Origin: Anastrepha obliqua
Lineage: Eukaryota; Arthropoda; Insecta; Diptera; Tephritidae
DNA: 64,000 nt
Reading direction: 5' to 3'
Assembly (NCBI RefSeq): GCF_027943255.1
Contig: NC_072895.1
Location: forward strand, 41,514,001 to 41,578,000
Under the pieces are notes generated by a model. The model ran no database searches, had not been told where the DNA came from, and worked only from the letters and a program-made list of their open reading frames with translations. Each line of letters begins with the position of its first letter. Within the stretch, counting starts at the first letter, position 1. Shown one piece after another: positions 11,464 to 22,880 of this stretch. Both the position numbers and the translations under genes were made by a program.

Positions 11464-13491
11464 TGATCTACCACGTACTGCGGAGCTAAGAAGAAATCAT
11501 CTAATATTTTACCAAAATAGTCGAAATCTTCAAATGTGCATATAAGAGAAAGCTGGAAAGTAAAGGGTCTTTCAAAAGTGACGCCTCGTTGCCAGTGGGG
11601 AATAATTTCTAGACGGTATCCTTTTTTTTATGTCTCCTTTGACATTTGTCAAGTAGACACATGTACAATTTTACAAGATACAGAACGCGTTAAAATTTTT
11701 GCATCTTATTCTGCTAAGGAATACTTATTGTTAAAACGAATAACAAGAGGCATTTGCGTATTCTCAGGCTGTTCCTTCCATTCCGGTGAATTTACTACCT
11801 GGCAAGTCTTATACGATCAAATTTACATCTAGAGGGGACTGGTTTAGTATTTTATGAAAATGAGGTCAGTGTACATACCGACATCTTTTAACTCAACGAT
11901 CAAGTGGTATTCCTGATGTACCTGATCATTGCAGCGTATTCCAAGCTGAAGTTTTGACTGACTTTTCTGTGGCTTCAAAAAAAGGTGTTTTTTATCTTTT
12001 TTCTTCGAGGCGAAAAAAGCGACACACAAGAATAATCTTTTGCATTTATTTGAAGGCATGATTGAAGAGTAATCAACAATTTTTTAACATAAATAAAAAA
12101 ACAAAATGGCGGACATATGAGGGATCTCGCACAGCTTCTCGTTGCGCGCTAGTAAAACGGCGTGTAAGATTGCGGTCGTAGTGTTCACCTGAAACACAAA
12201 AGAAAAATATTGCCTTATTCAAAAGGCTTTCCCGCGTATAATAGACTACTCTTGTACGAAAATATGAAAAAATGAACCCACAATTAATTATTGAAAAAAA
12301 GTTTTTTTTCCCTATTTTTTTTCAAAAAAGGTGTTAAATAACACTGAAAAATGATTTTTTTTGTATTTTGTTAGTTAATTAGCTGCGCATTTTAATTATC
12401 TTTATATAGATTATCGGTTTGAAACGATAACTTTAGTCATTTTTTTTAAATCGTGCACGCCATTTTCAAAAACATGGTTTTGAGAAAACGTGTTTCAAAG
12501 TTTTCAGAAGGTAGACAGTAGATATACTCACGCGAGTAACGGTACACAGGCCTGTAACTCCGAAATCCCTTTGAATTCCGCTATAAAATTTTGAGGGCAT
12601 ATTTTCCTATAGTATATCTATCGATTTCAGTAAAAAAAAATCGATTTTTTGAAGCCGATTGATAAGAGGCCCCCCATAAGGGGGTTTTCTGGTCTAGACA
12701 CCTTAATTTTAGGTATTTTTAAAACTAAGATTAAAAACATTTTTACTTTCCTTTTTTTTTATTATTTTTATTAATATTGGAAAAGTATAAAAAAATTAAT
12801 AAGTATAAAAAAAATTTATAAAATAAAGAAATAAAAAAATCGTGGAATTAGAGGCAATCAAACTAAATTTAGTCATTCAATCCAAAAGGGTATTTAAATA
12901 TAACAAAAAAATGAAGTAGAAAATGAGGCAGCAATTTAAGCACGAGCATCCAAACCCCTCCCTATCATAGCAATGAGAAAACTCTACACACTACTCTATA
13001 TTAATAAAATATTTATAAATTGCTCCATCGTTCTCCACTCGAAATATTTATGCCATTTTCTGTTCATTTTAGCATCCTAAAGAATGAATAAATCTACCAG
13101 CAAACAAAACAAAAATGTTCTCTCCATCGTTATAGAAATGCAGATAGACAAAAGCACACGAAATCAAGATATGTTTATATAAAGCACCACTGCAATACCA
13201 TCACTTTTTGGGAGAAAAAATTACCTCGAAGCACGCAAAGCTACTCCGTAAAGAGATTTCACATTTTGCCATTGAAATAGTGGATCATCAACAGAGTTAT
13301 AAAATATTTATTTAATTTAATGGTTGCTTTTCATGCCACAAAACTCTTTTGTATTTAAGTAGTACAAAATAATAAAAACTTGCAAGCAAATGAAACGAAA
13401 TGCGAAATAGTAATGGCAACCTGAATGAGAGCAAAATGATTAGGGTGCAGGATATGATTAGAAAAAAATGCTTATTAACTACATACATACA
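11464..13491. other. Non-coding; one possible lone TTAA-type terminus
   Basis: No gene is visible. Near 12690-12712 the sequence ends ...ggtctagaccTTAA-like on the + strand (read inward: TTAAGGTGTCTAGACCAG), similar in form to the TTAA-flanked element at 15806-16561, but no partner end was found. An open frame at 11536-11832 has no recognised motif. Confidence 0.35.
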
Positions 13492-14330
13492 GTCCGTCTA
13501 ATGGAAGCGTGACCGGCAAAATTCAAGAGCAGAGTTTCGTTGTTTGCAATACGCGTTGTGTTATTTGTTAGTTGTATGAAAAATTTAAAATGTGTGCGTT
13601 GTGAGTCCAAAAATTTTACCTGCACCTGTGGCAAAATATTTCAAGAAGTCGAAGACATTCTTAAATAACCGGGTGCAATGACATACCGGTGTTGCAAACG
13701 TTAACGACTTCCCCGGAAGTGGCTGAAAAAACAAGCTCTCCAAAGCAAGGTCAGAAAATCATTGATTTGTTTGTGACCAAGCCACACTTATCGTTGCGTG
13801 AAGCTGAAACAGTTTGAAGGAAAATTGGCCTTAATACACATTCAAAGACACGATTCGACATCAAATTCCGGAGCTCATTATCGCACATTGAAATAAAAGC
13901 TGCATGATCTAAAGTAAATTCAGAACAGAAATGCGCAAACGTAATATTCACGGATGAATCTTTCTTTTGGGCGAATAAATGTATATGTCGGCTCTGGTGT
14001 ACTGCTCATAATCGACAACTTCCAGGAACTGCTAAGCATCCAATTAAGGAAGCATCCGAAAAAGGATTTGACCAATTTTAATGCAGTTTTGATGAATAAA
14101 ATTTATCAGAAAGCATTACTACCGTCAGTTGCGAAAATGTTTTGAAGAACTATCCAACCTTGAATTTTACTAGAAGCCAACGATCCTAAGCATCGAAGAC
14201 GAAGATGTGTAAAGTGGAAACAGCAGACTTGGATATAAACGTTGGATTGGCCTTCACAGTCGCTTGATGTCAATCCTATTAATATGTTTGGGCTTAGCTA
14301 AATAAACAAACAAAGTAAAACAAACGCAAC
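13492..14330 (+). mobile_element. Decayed Tc1-like transposon
   Basis: The left edge follows a TA dinucleotide and begins cagtccgtctaatgg. Transposase-like pieces in several + frames: NVIFTDESFFWANK near 13940 (first catalytic Asp), AWCTAHNRQLPGTAKHPIK near 13998-14055, a KIYQKALLPSVAKMF stretch near 14100-14143, then a 'DPKH'-like segment near 14185-14200 and LDV-NPI near 14265-14285, as in the DD34E region of Tc1 transposases. Frames are broken by many indels and stops, and no right end was identified. Confidence 0.6.
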
Positions 14331-15801
14331 AACGGCAGGGGAAAAATTATTCAAAATTAGCAAGAATTGTGAGAGACTTCAAAGTTGCACTGTAGTATAT
14401 AACAATTTAATGGTTTTGTAGCAAAACTGCGTTGTCAGATTTTTATTGTTGTAATTCTGATTGCAATTTTACAATTTTGATTTAAACATTTTCGAATTTT
14501 TATAAGTCATATAAAAAGTTGTACAACGCTTCTTAAAATAGTTCTAAGAAGCTTTAATAATCAAAAAAAAAATTAATAACAGTTCAAAATTATTGCTATT
14601 AAATTGAAAAGATAATTTTAAATGAAAACTTCATACTTTGCTTCCATTTGATGCCCGTTTGGGTATAGTAAATAATAAGCACCATTCCTCTAGAAAAAAA
14701 TTATAATTCGACAAAACTGTTTATAAAATTTGTGCATATTGTGAAACTTAGCTTTATATGATCTTTTTTTGTAGAATTAACTATACTTTTATAAAAGAAA
14801 TTAAAGTAGTATAATTTGACAAAAAAAAATTTTGTAAACCCTCATCAAAATGCGGGCCCCTATCATTCAGCACTCAATTTACATGTTAAACAACATTAAG
14901 ATATTAACTACTAAATTGCACATATTTTTTAAACTGAAGAATTACTCAAAAGCACCACCTACTGCATCGCCGGTTTGAGGCAACTCATGGGGTTTGTTGG
15001 CAAACTGCGAATATGGCGTTTTTTTCACTTACTTCTCACCACTTCAACACCATCAAACTCTGTAGGCGCGGATATCGCTACTCGATACTTAATTAGCGAA
15101 GTAGTTTCGCACCGTAAAATAATTAATTGAAATGCTGGACCAGAAATTTATTTCCCTCTGTTTTTCCAGCAAGGAAATTAAACGAATGCACACATAAAAT
15201 CAAAGCAATTCACTTCTTTTGTAAATACACATATATGTACACATACATATTTATAAACATACGTATATGTATGTGTAATGTCAAAGTGATACTATGACAA
15301 TAAATCGAATAAAATGGCGATACAAGTTTTCAGCATCCCTATAAAAGGCGCAAGTAAAATGCGAAAGCAAACAGAGAAATAAGATTTGTATCAAAAAAGG
15401 TAAAGTGAATGGCAAAAAGTGTCATACAGGAAATACATCGAAGGTAATTACGCCCACTAATGGAAGTAGAAAATTTATTTCTACGATGGCTGTGCTGTGA
15501 GCGAACAACAATTTTTTAAGCGCAAAAGCTAGAAACGTCGTACAGTGAGAATTGAATTGGAAAAATGAAAAAAAGACAGAAAAAAAGAAGAAAAAAAAAT
15601 GTTTAGACTTCATTTAAGAGTGATTAACTCGCCTGTGCGTATTTCCGTGATAAGGCGTAAATTAAACGCACTTTAAAGAGTGAAAAAAATTACAGAAAAA
15701 TTTTGATTAACCCTCGAAGTATTTTATTCTACATACATAACATTCAAATGTGACAAATATTTAAAAATAAAATATATATAAAATCTTTATGGATAATTTC
15801 A
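14331..15801. other. Non-coding with a dispersed-repeat copy
   Basis: About 14340-14560 resembles 17035-17260 (for example 'aaattattcaaaattagcaagaatt' and 'caatttaatggttttgtagcaaaactgcg'), a member of the dispersed intronic repeat family. The rest holds no recognised gene. Confidence 0.4.
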
Positions 15802-15805
15802 TTAA

Positions 15806-16561
15806 GGTACTTGACCACCTTATAAGTTTCAAAAAATTAAATTTTTTTTTTTACATTTTTTCAATCCTTATACTTTTAAAAATTATCACCTGAAACTGTT
15901 TTTTTAAATTCGAATTCTAACAAAGTGAAATCAGTGAAAATGTGCAGGCGCATCCTGCACTCATTACTTGCTGACTCAGCGGAAAGAAAATAGCAAGTTT
16001 TAACTTTAAACGCGTTTTTCCAGAAATTACTTTTTTTCGAATGGCGGACACTTTATCTTCGAAACTGCTTAGCCGATTTTAATGATTTTGGTCTTGTTTT
16101 ATTTGTTAAGATGTTTTGTATGCCAATTTACCACATTTTGCAAAAAAAAAGTTAATAAAGTATTGCTTTTTAAGCATAACATTGTGAAAAACAGGGGTGT
16201 TTTCTTAACTTTTTTCAAACATCCGCCATTTTTTTATTATTTTTTTTTTTTTGTCAGTTTGTGGTAAATTCTCACGCAAGGAACCTTCCTTTTGAAAATT
16301 TTGTTTCTCTCTTTTGTTTTAGAATTACCATTTCTAAGATTAACTGTCCGCCGCAAGACATGATTTTCTTCAGGCCTCGACTTTGGCGCCTACTGGATAT
16401 ATGTTAAAAAAAGAAATTTTAATAAATCAATTTTTTTTTTGTATTATATACGCTCTAAATAAAAATTAAAAAAAAAAATTATTTTAATATATTATACAGA
16501 ACATGAAAAAAAAATTATTGAATATGTTGTACTTTTTAGCTTTCCAAGGTGGTCAAGTACC
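15806..16561. mobile_element. TTAA-flanked MITE with 16-bp terminal inverted repeats
   Basis: The element starts GGTACTTGACCACCTT and its right end is the exact reverse complement (16546-16561). TTAA stands on both sides (15802-15805 and 16562-16565). Such a target is used by piggyBac- and Kolobok-type transposases. No transposase is encoded, so at 756 bp this is a non-autonomous element. The interior has no recognised coding sequence. Confidence 0.8.
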
Positions 16562-16565
16562 TTAA

Positions 16566-17476
16566 TAATAAAAATAATAATAACCTCAACATTTTGATCA
16601 ATTTTAACTATCTATTTATTTGTTTCTAATTAAAATTTTTTGTTTAAAAATACTATTCATGCGACAATAAATACTATATTAATACACATTCCAAACTTTA
16701 AGCCAAGTTTATAAAAAATCAACGAATCGACCAAACTTTAAAAGTTTTTAATCGAACTTACAAAACAATTTGGTTACGCAGTATTTTTTTTTTTCCTTGT
16801 TCACTCCTCTCGGGAGCATAGGGTCTCGACAAGACTGAGTGTTGCGTTGGTTTCGTTAATCTATTTTGATTTCTGACAGGGTAGGTGATTATCCTCCCGT
16901 TAATCGTAGTATTGTCGCTTATTAAATTCTAGTTTAACAAAATGAAAGCTTGAAGTCGATCAAAATTTACAATGATTTTTGATAATTTCTATTTTTGACG
17001 AAAATCCACGAAATTTTGTGTTTTATTTGCAGAAACAAAAAATTATCCAAAATTAGCAAGAATTTTTAGTCTTGAAAGTTTCGCTTTATTATACTTAAAT
17101 TTAATGGGCTACAAAACTGTGCTGACAAAACATATAATATTTTTTTAATTCTGATTGAAAATTTTGCAATTTTGCTGAAAATTTGTCGAATTTTTATAAA
17201 TCTTATGTAAAGTTAGGAAGTTGTATTAATATGGTATTTATTATAAAATGAACAAAATTTTTATAAAAAATTAACTAAAATGCAAAAATAACCAAATAAA
17301 TAGTAAAAACTGGTGAAATATATATATTAGTCGACATATGTGAACATTCAAATGTGAAAAATATTTTAAAAATCCATATAATACACCGCTGGGTTATTAT
17401 ACTGGGTATAGATTAGTATCTGCTTTTGTTTCCGCCACATGCATTAGAATCGCTCCAGGGCGTGTCTTATACTCTA
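16566..17476. other. Non-coding; dispersed-repeat copy
   Basis: About 16930-17290 is a member of the dispersed family seen also at about 14340-14560 and 22030-22200 (ends around 'tgggctacaaaactgtgct'). No gene is visible. Confidence 0.4.
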
Positions 17477-18015
17477 TGATCAGAAAGTACCGGGAATCTT
17501 TAATTTATGGTAAACGAACCGTGCATGTTGGAACCGGTCCATATTTTTTCCTTATGTTGGTCGGACTGTAAGACACCCACCTGCCACTTTTTAGCGCCAT
17601 CGGATCATTAGTGTCTGTGTGAAATGGAAATGTGGGCAAAAAACTCTTGGATTTTGTATGATGATAACGCGCTATCACAAGGAGCCCAAATTGTGCTGGA
17701 TTATTTGACCAAACACCATCGTACAATCACAGTATTCACCTGATATGGCCCCGTGCGACTTCTTTTTGTTTCCCAAGTTGAAGTTACCACTTCGTGGAAA
17801 GAGATTTCAGTCGATAGAGGAGATCAAAGAAAATGCGACGAAAGAGCTTAATGCCATCCCTTCGTAGGCCTACCAGGGATGCATGGATGACTGGGTTAAA
17901 CTTTGGCACATATGTGTTGCCTCAGACGGGTCATATTTTGAAGGAGACAAAATAAGCTTGCCTGAAATTTATCTCTGTTTTGTTTTATTTAAACATTCCC
18001 GATGTTTTCAGATCA
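17477..18015 (+). mobile_element. Internally deleted mariner element
   Basis: Imperfect terminal inverted repeats (left tgatcagaaagtaccgggaat; right, read inward, tgatctgaaaacatcgggaat) are flanked by TA. The 539-bp element keeps the 5' leader and the last third of a transposase: ILYDDNALSQGAQIVLDYL with the second catalytic Asp, then a frameshifted 'SPDMAPCDFFLFPKL' carrying the third, then a C-terminus matching 'MDDWVKLWHICVASDGSYF' at 17883-17942. The first two thirds of the coding region, including the first catalytic Asp, are deleted. It could be moved only by a transposase supplied in trans, if at all. Confidence 0.8.
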
Positions 18016-18019
18016 TAGG

Positions 18020-18420
18020 GTATATTCTTATCGGGCTTTCAATGTTCATGTATTTATGCTTCTATATCGCCGCTCTTAGCCAGCCAGATAGTGTTGCTGC
18101 TTGTCTCTCCCAGTCTTCACTTCTTTCCCAAGATCTTTAATTTTGGTAATTTGTGAACCCAAACATGTAAACTCCATGACTTGTTTTCTTGGTTTGCTGT
18201 TAGTCGCCAACTTGCATCTTTTTTACTGTTTGGACATTACCATTTTCTTGGTCTTTTCCATCAATATTTGCATGTTTGAGGATGAAATTCTGAAATTTGA
18301 ACAGCAATCTCAGCAAGTCATCTTCGTTTTCTGCTATGAACCCAGAATCATCTACGAAGCTTATTATTTTCAATTCACCAGTTGTCATACGGAACTCCAA
18401 ATTTTTTGAACTTGTTCTAA
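18020..18420 (-). mobile_element. RTE/CR1-like reverse transcriptase fragment
   Basis: On the minus strand 18400-18200 reads MTTGELKIISFVDDSGFIAENEDDLLRLLFKFQ. FVDD is the catalytic F/YxDD box of a reverse transcriptase, and the spacing to 'ENEDDLLRLLFKF' fits non-LTR elements. Downstream, broken frames give a 'GYLR..IWK(N)KYM'-like thumb segment near 18100-18020. There is no endonuclease. The fragment abuts the deleted mariner. Confidence 0.65.
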
Positions 18421-18829
18421 GAAATTCTTGTACTAAAGTTAATTAAGAGAGAAAAAAGCAAGGTTTCAACAACTTTTTTTGCAATGCTGATATTATTGAT
18501 ACTATCTTCTCAGTCATTTTTCCTGTAATAATGCAACATTTGATCAAGGTTTTAATTTATTCTAAATTTAAATTAATGAACACTGAGCGAGTGACAGTAA
18601 AACTCCTGAGGCGTCTCGAAAAAATTTTCTTTTGCGGAATGCATCATAACTCACAATCATCAGAAACAAAAACTTCAAATGAATTTTTAACACCAGACGT
18701 TTCTCGAAGTATTACTGCAATAATTTTTATTTTCTGATTTATAAATTTCTCGTGGCACTAACAAAGAAGCGGCAAATTTATTATAGTAAAATTAATAATT
18801 ACTAAAAAAACATAAAAAAGCTCCCAGTG

Positions 18830-19170
18830 ATCCCTGCGCAAAATTTCAAAACTACTAGTCCAGAAGATTTTGACAAGCTGCTTCTTCTTCTTAATTGGCG
18901 CGATAACAGCTTATGCGATTTTGGTCGTCGTTTCTTTCTCGTGCTAACCGGCGCCAGTTGGTCACAACAAGTGAAGAAAAGTCGTTCTCCACCTGATATT
19001 TCCAACACCGAGGAGGCATTCCTCTTCCTCTGCTACCACCAGCTGGTACCGCAAAGAATACTTTCAGAGCCGGAGCGTTTATATCTATCCGGGCGTCATG
19101 ACCCAGCCAGCGTAGCCGCTGCATCTTTAATTTGCTGCCCTATATCTATGTCGTCGTAAAGCACATACAG
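18830..19170 (-). mobile_element. C-terminal tail of a second RTE/CR1-like LINE
   Basis: A 77-codon minus-strand frame (19124-18891) reads LQRLRWLGHDARIDINAPAL, then an AVPAGGSRGRGMPPR-like stretch, W-YQVENDFSSL and TNWRRLARERN. This is the familiar RLRWxGHVxRM...GxRxRGRPxxRWxDxVExD tail after the thumb of RTE/CR1-type reverse transcriptases. It lies upstream, in minus-strand order, of the catalytic fragment at 18420-18020. That is the wrong order for one element, so they are separate insertions. Confidence 0.7.
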
Positions 19171-19232
19171 CCCATACAGCTGTGTGTGAGATTTTAGCAT
19201 GCACAGACTACAAAAATAAAAAGTTTGAGAAA

Positions 19233-19400
19233 AACGCTTTAAGTCGAGCAAAATTAATCATCCATTTTTTTTGTTTATTTTTGTATAACTTTTTTAGTAA
19301 ATAATCAAATCTTTATTTTGACCCTTAGGCGCTCCATTGCCTGTTTGGTTACTGCGGCTCTCTTGTTCACAACTGTCAAAAATTAAAACTGAATACTTAT
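19233..19400. repeat. Partial copy of a TA-flanked MITE family
   Basis: Begins gcaaaattaatcatcc, the inner part of the terminal repeat of the elements at 28348-28577 and 44292-44487. It also shares an interior piece (cttta(t/c)ttt..gcgctccattgcctgtttgg) with the 28348 copy. The far end is missing. Confidence 0.5.
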
Positions 19401-19584
19401 ATCATATAACTGAAAGTTTACCCTATTCCCTTTCATTTCGTCGTCATCAATTCGAAGATCCGCGCTTTTTTGCTCATCGCTTCTTACCGCTTGTTAGCTA
19501 GAGTTGAAAGGCAATGAAATTCACTCTTTTCGTTTAAAGCCCTCTCTTCATTTGAAATTATGTTTTTGGGTATTTTTTTTAAGC

Positions 19585-19768
19585 GTGTAAAACGGGAACG
19601 AAAAAAGATTTTTTGGCATTACGAGGTTTCTTCAAACAGTTGTCAGTCTTCAAACTTTTTGAACGAACCTCGTGTGGCGAAAAAAAAAAATTTCTTAATA
19701 ATGGATCAAAAAATAAAATACTCAAAACAAAAATAAAAAATCTTTTTTCGTTTCCGTTTTACACCCTT
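19585..19768. repeat. Small palindromic MITE
   Basis: About 184 bp. Ends are inverted repeats of about 30 bp (left gtgtaaaacgggaacgaaaa...; right is its complement with one clear mismatch, ending ccgttttacac). A second nested inverted pair, tacgaggtt and aacctcgtg, lies inside at about 19619 and 19666. The RNA or single strand would fold into a double hairpin. No coding potential; the target duplication is unclear. Confidence 0.65.
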
Positions 19769-19852
19769 TTAAAGAAACTCCAAAATCAACCGTTTAAAAT
19801 GAGGCGTGATCTTATAACTACATATTTCCCTTGCCTTTCGAGTATTGAGTAA

Positions 19853-20640
19853 GGTAATAGGTTAGGTTAGGTGAGGTTGAAGCGGTTGTCCACTGTGGGA
19901 CACACTCAGGCTCATGGCCCATTGTGATGCCGCTATCCCTTATTCCTCCTAAATGTGTATTTTTCAAAAATTTTGTAAGATCCTTAATTCCAACAGAGCC
20001 GAGATCTTCCAATTCATTAAAGGATTGTCTACCCGAAACTGCGAGTCTACGTCTGGATAGAGCTGGACAGTGACACAGAAGGTGCGGGATCGTCTCTTCC
20101 TCTTCCTCATCTAGACAACTTCTGCAGAAGCAATGTGTTTTCACACCCATTCTCTGGGCGTGCCTACCGATTAGGCAGTGCCCCGTAATAACTGAAATCA
20201 GTGTGTGAAGACTGTACTTATCTCTTCTTAATAGAAGTTCCGTGCGTTTAGCATTGAGAGTCGGCCACAGCTGTCGGGCGATTTTGTAAGTGGTTTCATT
20301 ACGCCATCTTTCATTCGCTACTCTTACAGTTTCTTCGAGGATATGTAGTTAACATGTTTGCAAGGGTATATCTCTAGTATTTTCTCACTGATGAGTACAG
20401 TCAATTTGGTACCCATTTTCGCTAGTTTATCGGCTCTTCAGTTCCCCTTAATATCACAAAGGCCAGGAACCTATGTTATTATTAGGTTAAATGACTCAGC
20501 CATCTCGTTAAAAGATGCGCGCCATTTCTTGGCTACCTTGGAGGTGGTCGACTGTTTTTTTTGAAGCCCAACGTGCCATCCAGGATTTTACCGTTGCCAT
20601 AGTCTGTGTTTGACCACTTGCTTAAAGTGTTCAGTCTTAT
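19853..20640 (-). mobile_element. LINE fragment: RNase H tail plus zinc-knuckle region
   Basis: The 3' end is at the left (+ strand aataggttaggttaggtgagg). Minus-strand frames give a GNCRADKLAKMG segment near 20440, the end of an RNase H domain, then NERWRNETTYKIARQLWP, then the 110-codon frame 20150-19818 with HCFCRSCLDEEEEETIPHLLCH. The C-x2-C...H-x4-C pattern is the zinc-binding C-terminus of I/LOA/Jockey-type elements. Its 5' part is missing and an in-frame stop occurs near 20350. Confidence 0.75.
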
Positions 20641-21434
20641 TGCCGCACTACGCGCAATATTACAAGAAGAGGAAATGCCGTAAACTACACGATTTATTCG
20701 AGAGAATCGTTGTTCGTCATCTGCCTTTTGTGTTTTTTGTTCAAATGATAGAAATTAAACGGCACTACACTGGAAAAAAGCGTGAGTTTATTTTATTGCT
20801 AAGTTTTGAAGAGGGACGCAAAAGTTTTTGTTTTTTAATATACTTTCTCCCTAATTTAAACATTTCGTGTTCTAGGTTTAATTAAGTAGAAATAATTTGT
20901 ATACTCTAAATATATGGACATTTACCCATACGAAAGAGTTGGAAAACCTTTTAATCCATCTAATAACAACTGTGCAAGGCAAGTATCTAATATCGGATAT
21001 ACTCGTACGCTTTTGAGCCCCAGCAAAATACGTGTGGGTATTGCACGGGTTTTCATTTCCAATTTAAGTTCGCTAATACCTGTAAAGAAAATAAATTTTT
21101 AAATAAAAAAAAACATTCACACACCCACCCAATTGGCTTCTTTGGGAAACAATGAAATATGAAATCCTTGTAATACACTTTGACATTTTTTGCTAACACC
21201 GAAGGCTGCCAAAAGGTGAACGAGTACAGTATTCTTTACAAAAAACGTAGAGATAAACTAGCACTAGATTGCTCCTAGCAGTTCAAGCTGCAAGTACTTT
21301 TCGTCATTGTATTTTTTCTTTCAATTCTACAAGAGATATTACGAGTACATTTTCAGAACACTTTCGCCTCTACAAGTGCAGGATGTTGCATGCTTTTCAA
21401 GTGGCATAAGTGAGCAAGTATTCAAAGTGGCACA

Positions 21435-22013
21435 GTGTGTAGGTGTGTAGCTATGTTCGTAGCTCAGAGCAAAGCAGTAAATAGTAAGCCTCGTGATATG
21501 TTAATATGCGAGCGTATGTCGAATTGTCGAATTGTACAACTCGTCGCAAGCGTTTATAGAGATAACAGAATACGCAAAAGACACCACGCAGCTAATAAGG
21601 GATTACATAAGAAAATACGTAAAAACGTCGCTGGCACGAGCCACACACGCTCATGCACACGTACATATGGAGCAGAAATAAGCTTACTTACGAACGAGTA
21701 TAATAGAAGAAAAATTCAGCCAAAGCATACTAACTACCGCTTTTATCAATTGGCAAAGAAACGGTTGACACTTTCGAGTGCAACGCTGAAGATAAATGCT
21801 ACCGAGCTACTGCTGAAGATAAAATGCGCGTGCCGCGCGTGCAAGGGTGCAGATATGAGTGGAATGCTACGCGAACTTACAAAAAATAATAGTTGTGAGA
21901 ACACATGCGCTTGCGAACGTGCATACACTGGCGCTCACATAATGAAGTCACTTCATCTTTTTGCAAAGTTCACAATATTTTTCAAACAAAATATTTTCGT
22001 TTATTTTTCATAA
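21435..22013 (+). CDS. Long open frame of unknown meaning
   Basis: Up to 192 codons without a stop, the longest + strand frame outside transposons in the first 24 kb; the first ATG is at 21465. The translation is Lys/Arg/Cys-rich, with several Cys near the C-terminal half (CACRACKGADM and ENTCACERAY). No domain was recognised and the last 25 residues are low-complexity Phe/Ile. The region is less AT-rich than its surroundings and lies 2.1 kb upstream of the first visible channel exon, so it could include a transcribed leader; this is a guess. It may be chance. Confidence 0.2.
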   Translation: MCRCVAMFVAQSKAVNSKPRDMLICERMSNCRIVQLVASVYRDNRIRKRHHAANKGLHKKIRKNVAGTSHTRSCTRTYGAEISLLTNEYNRRKIQPKHTNYRFYQLAKKRLTLSSATLKINATELLLKIKCACRACKGADMSGMLRELTKNNSCENTCACERAYTGAHIMKSLHLFAKFTIFFKQNIFVYFS

Positions 22014-22029
22014 AATTTAGTATATTGCT

Positions 22030-22190
22030 AAACTAAAATCTTATACATCAAACTTCCAAACTTTGTGTAAAACTCACAAAAATTTAACAATTCTGAAAAA
22101 ATGTTCAACTTTTTTATCAGAATTTTTAGAATATTTCTGGGTATGCAGTTTTATAGCCCATTCAATTTTAGTGTAACGAAATATTTTCCA
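22030..22190. repeat. Dispersed intronic repeat copy
   Basis: Contains 'aactttgtgtaaaactcacaaaaa', 'cagaatttttagaatatttctggg' and 'tatgcagttttatagcccatt'. Copies with the same order of landmarks occur near 23060-23240, 36690-36850 and 53265-53390. Confidence 0.55.
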
Positions 22191-22199
22191 ATTGCAAAT

Positions 22200-22880
22200 C
22201 TTTGCTATTTTGATAGTAGCAGAAAGGGTAATTGAGAGGAGATGAGGCGAGTCAGGCTGCACTGCAGGCCCTGGAGAAAGCAAATCAAGCCTTAAAGATA
22301 GTTTAAGAATGTATGAAAAATCTTAATTCTGTTGCAAGACGGAAAAGCGTGTACTTATATGAGTTCCAGGACACCGTGGTGTTCAAGGAAATTAAATTGC
22401 CGGTGAATTGGCCAACTGCGGCTCAGCGGTTACCCCACAAAAGGCAGAGCCAATAATCGGAGTCAATTCTGCAGGAGTCATTAATTGGATCAGCGATTAT
22501 GTATGCAATTTACGAAAAGACCCAGCAGTCTATAACGCTGCAGAATTGCAAGGTGTTTTGTAAAAAATCCAAACAGAAAACAATCGAACTTTCTTTTAAA
22601 ACTTGATAGAAAAGACGCCCGGTTGATAGTCGGTATTATTACATGACACAACCCATAGGGTTAGCACATGGCCACCATTGGAGTCATTGAGGAGATGAAT
22701 AGCACTGAACACTCTCTCTGAGAGTGTACTGCACTTGTTGGAGCAAGGCTAAGAATTTTGGGTTCAGATGTCATGAGAACTAGTAAAACTGGAGTATATT
22801 TTCTGATTTGCCAAAGAAGTTGAAAATTTTTTTTGCCATTTCTGTCCAAGAGGACAGTACTATTTCTGCCTCTGTCTCTA
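22200..22880 (+). mobile_element. LINE fragment: RNase H end and C-terminal zinc region
   Basis: Broken + frames read as the end of a retroelement RNase H: VYLYEFQDTVVFKEI-like near 22350, matching the usual 'WVPGHRGVxGNE' block, then 'ELANCGSAVTPQKAEPIIGV'-like near 22410-22470. Further on are FLLKLDRKDARLIVGI (near 22590-22640) and MNSTEHSLRECTALVGARLR-like sequence near 22695-22750, which replaces the Cys/His-rich C-terminus. Many stops are present. It is on the opposite strand to the LINE at 19853-20640. Confidence 0.65.

Noticed and set aside
12690..12712. A complete second TTAA-type MITE
   Set aside because: Only one terminus is visible and no inverted partner was found upstream.
18020..19170. 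One continuous LINE spanning both reverse-transcriptase pieces
   Set aside because: The C-terminal tail lies upstream of the catalytic part on the shared strand, which is the wrong order for one element.
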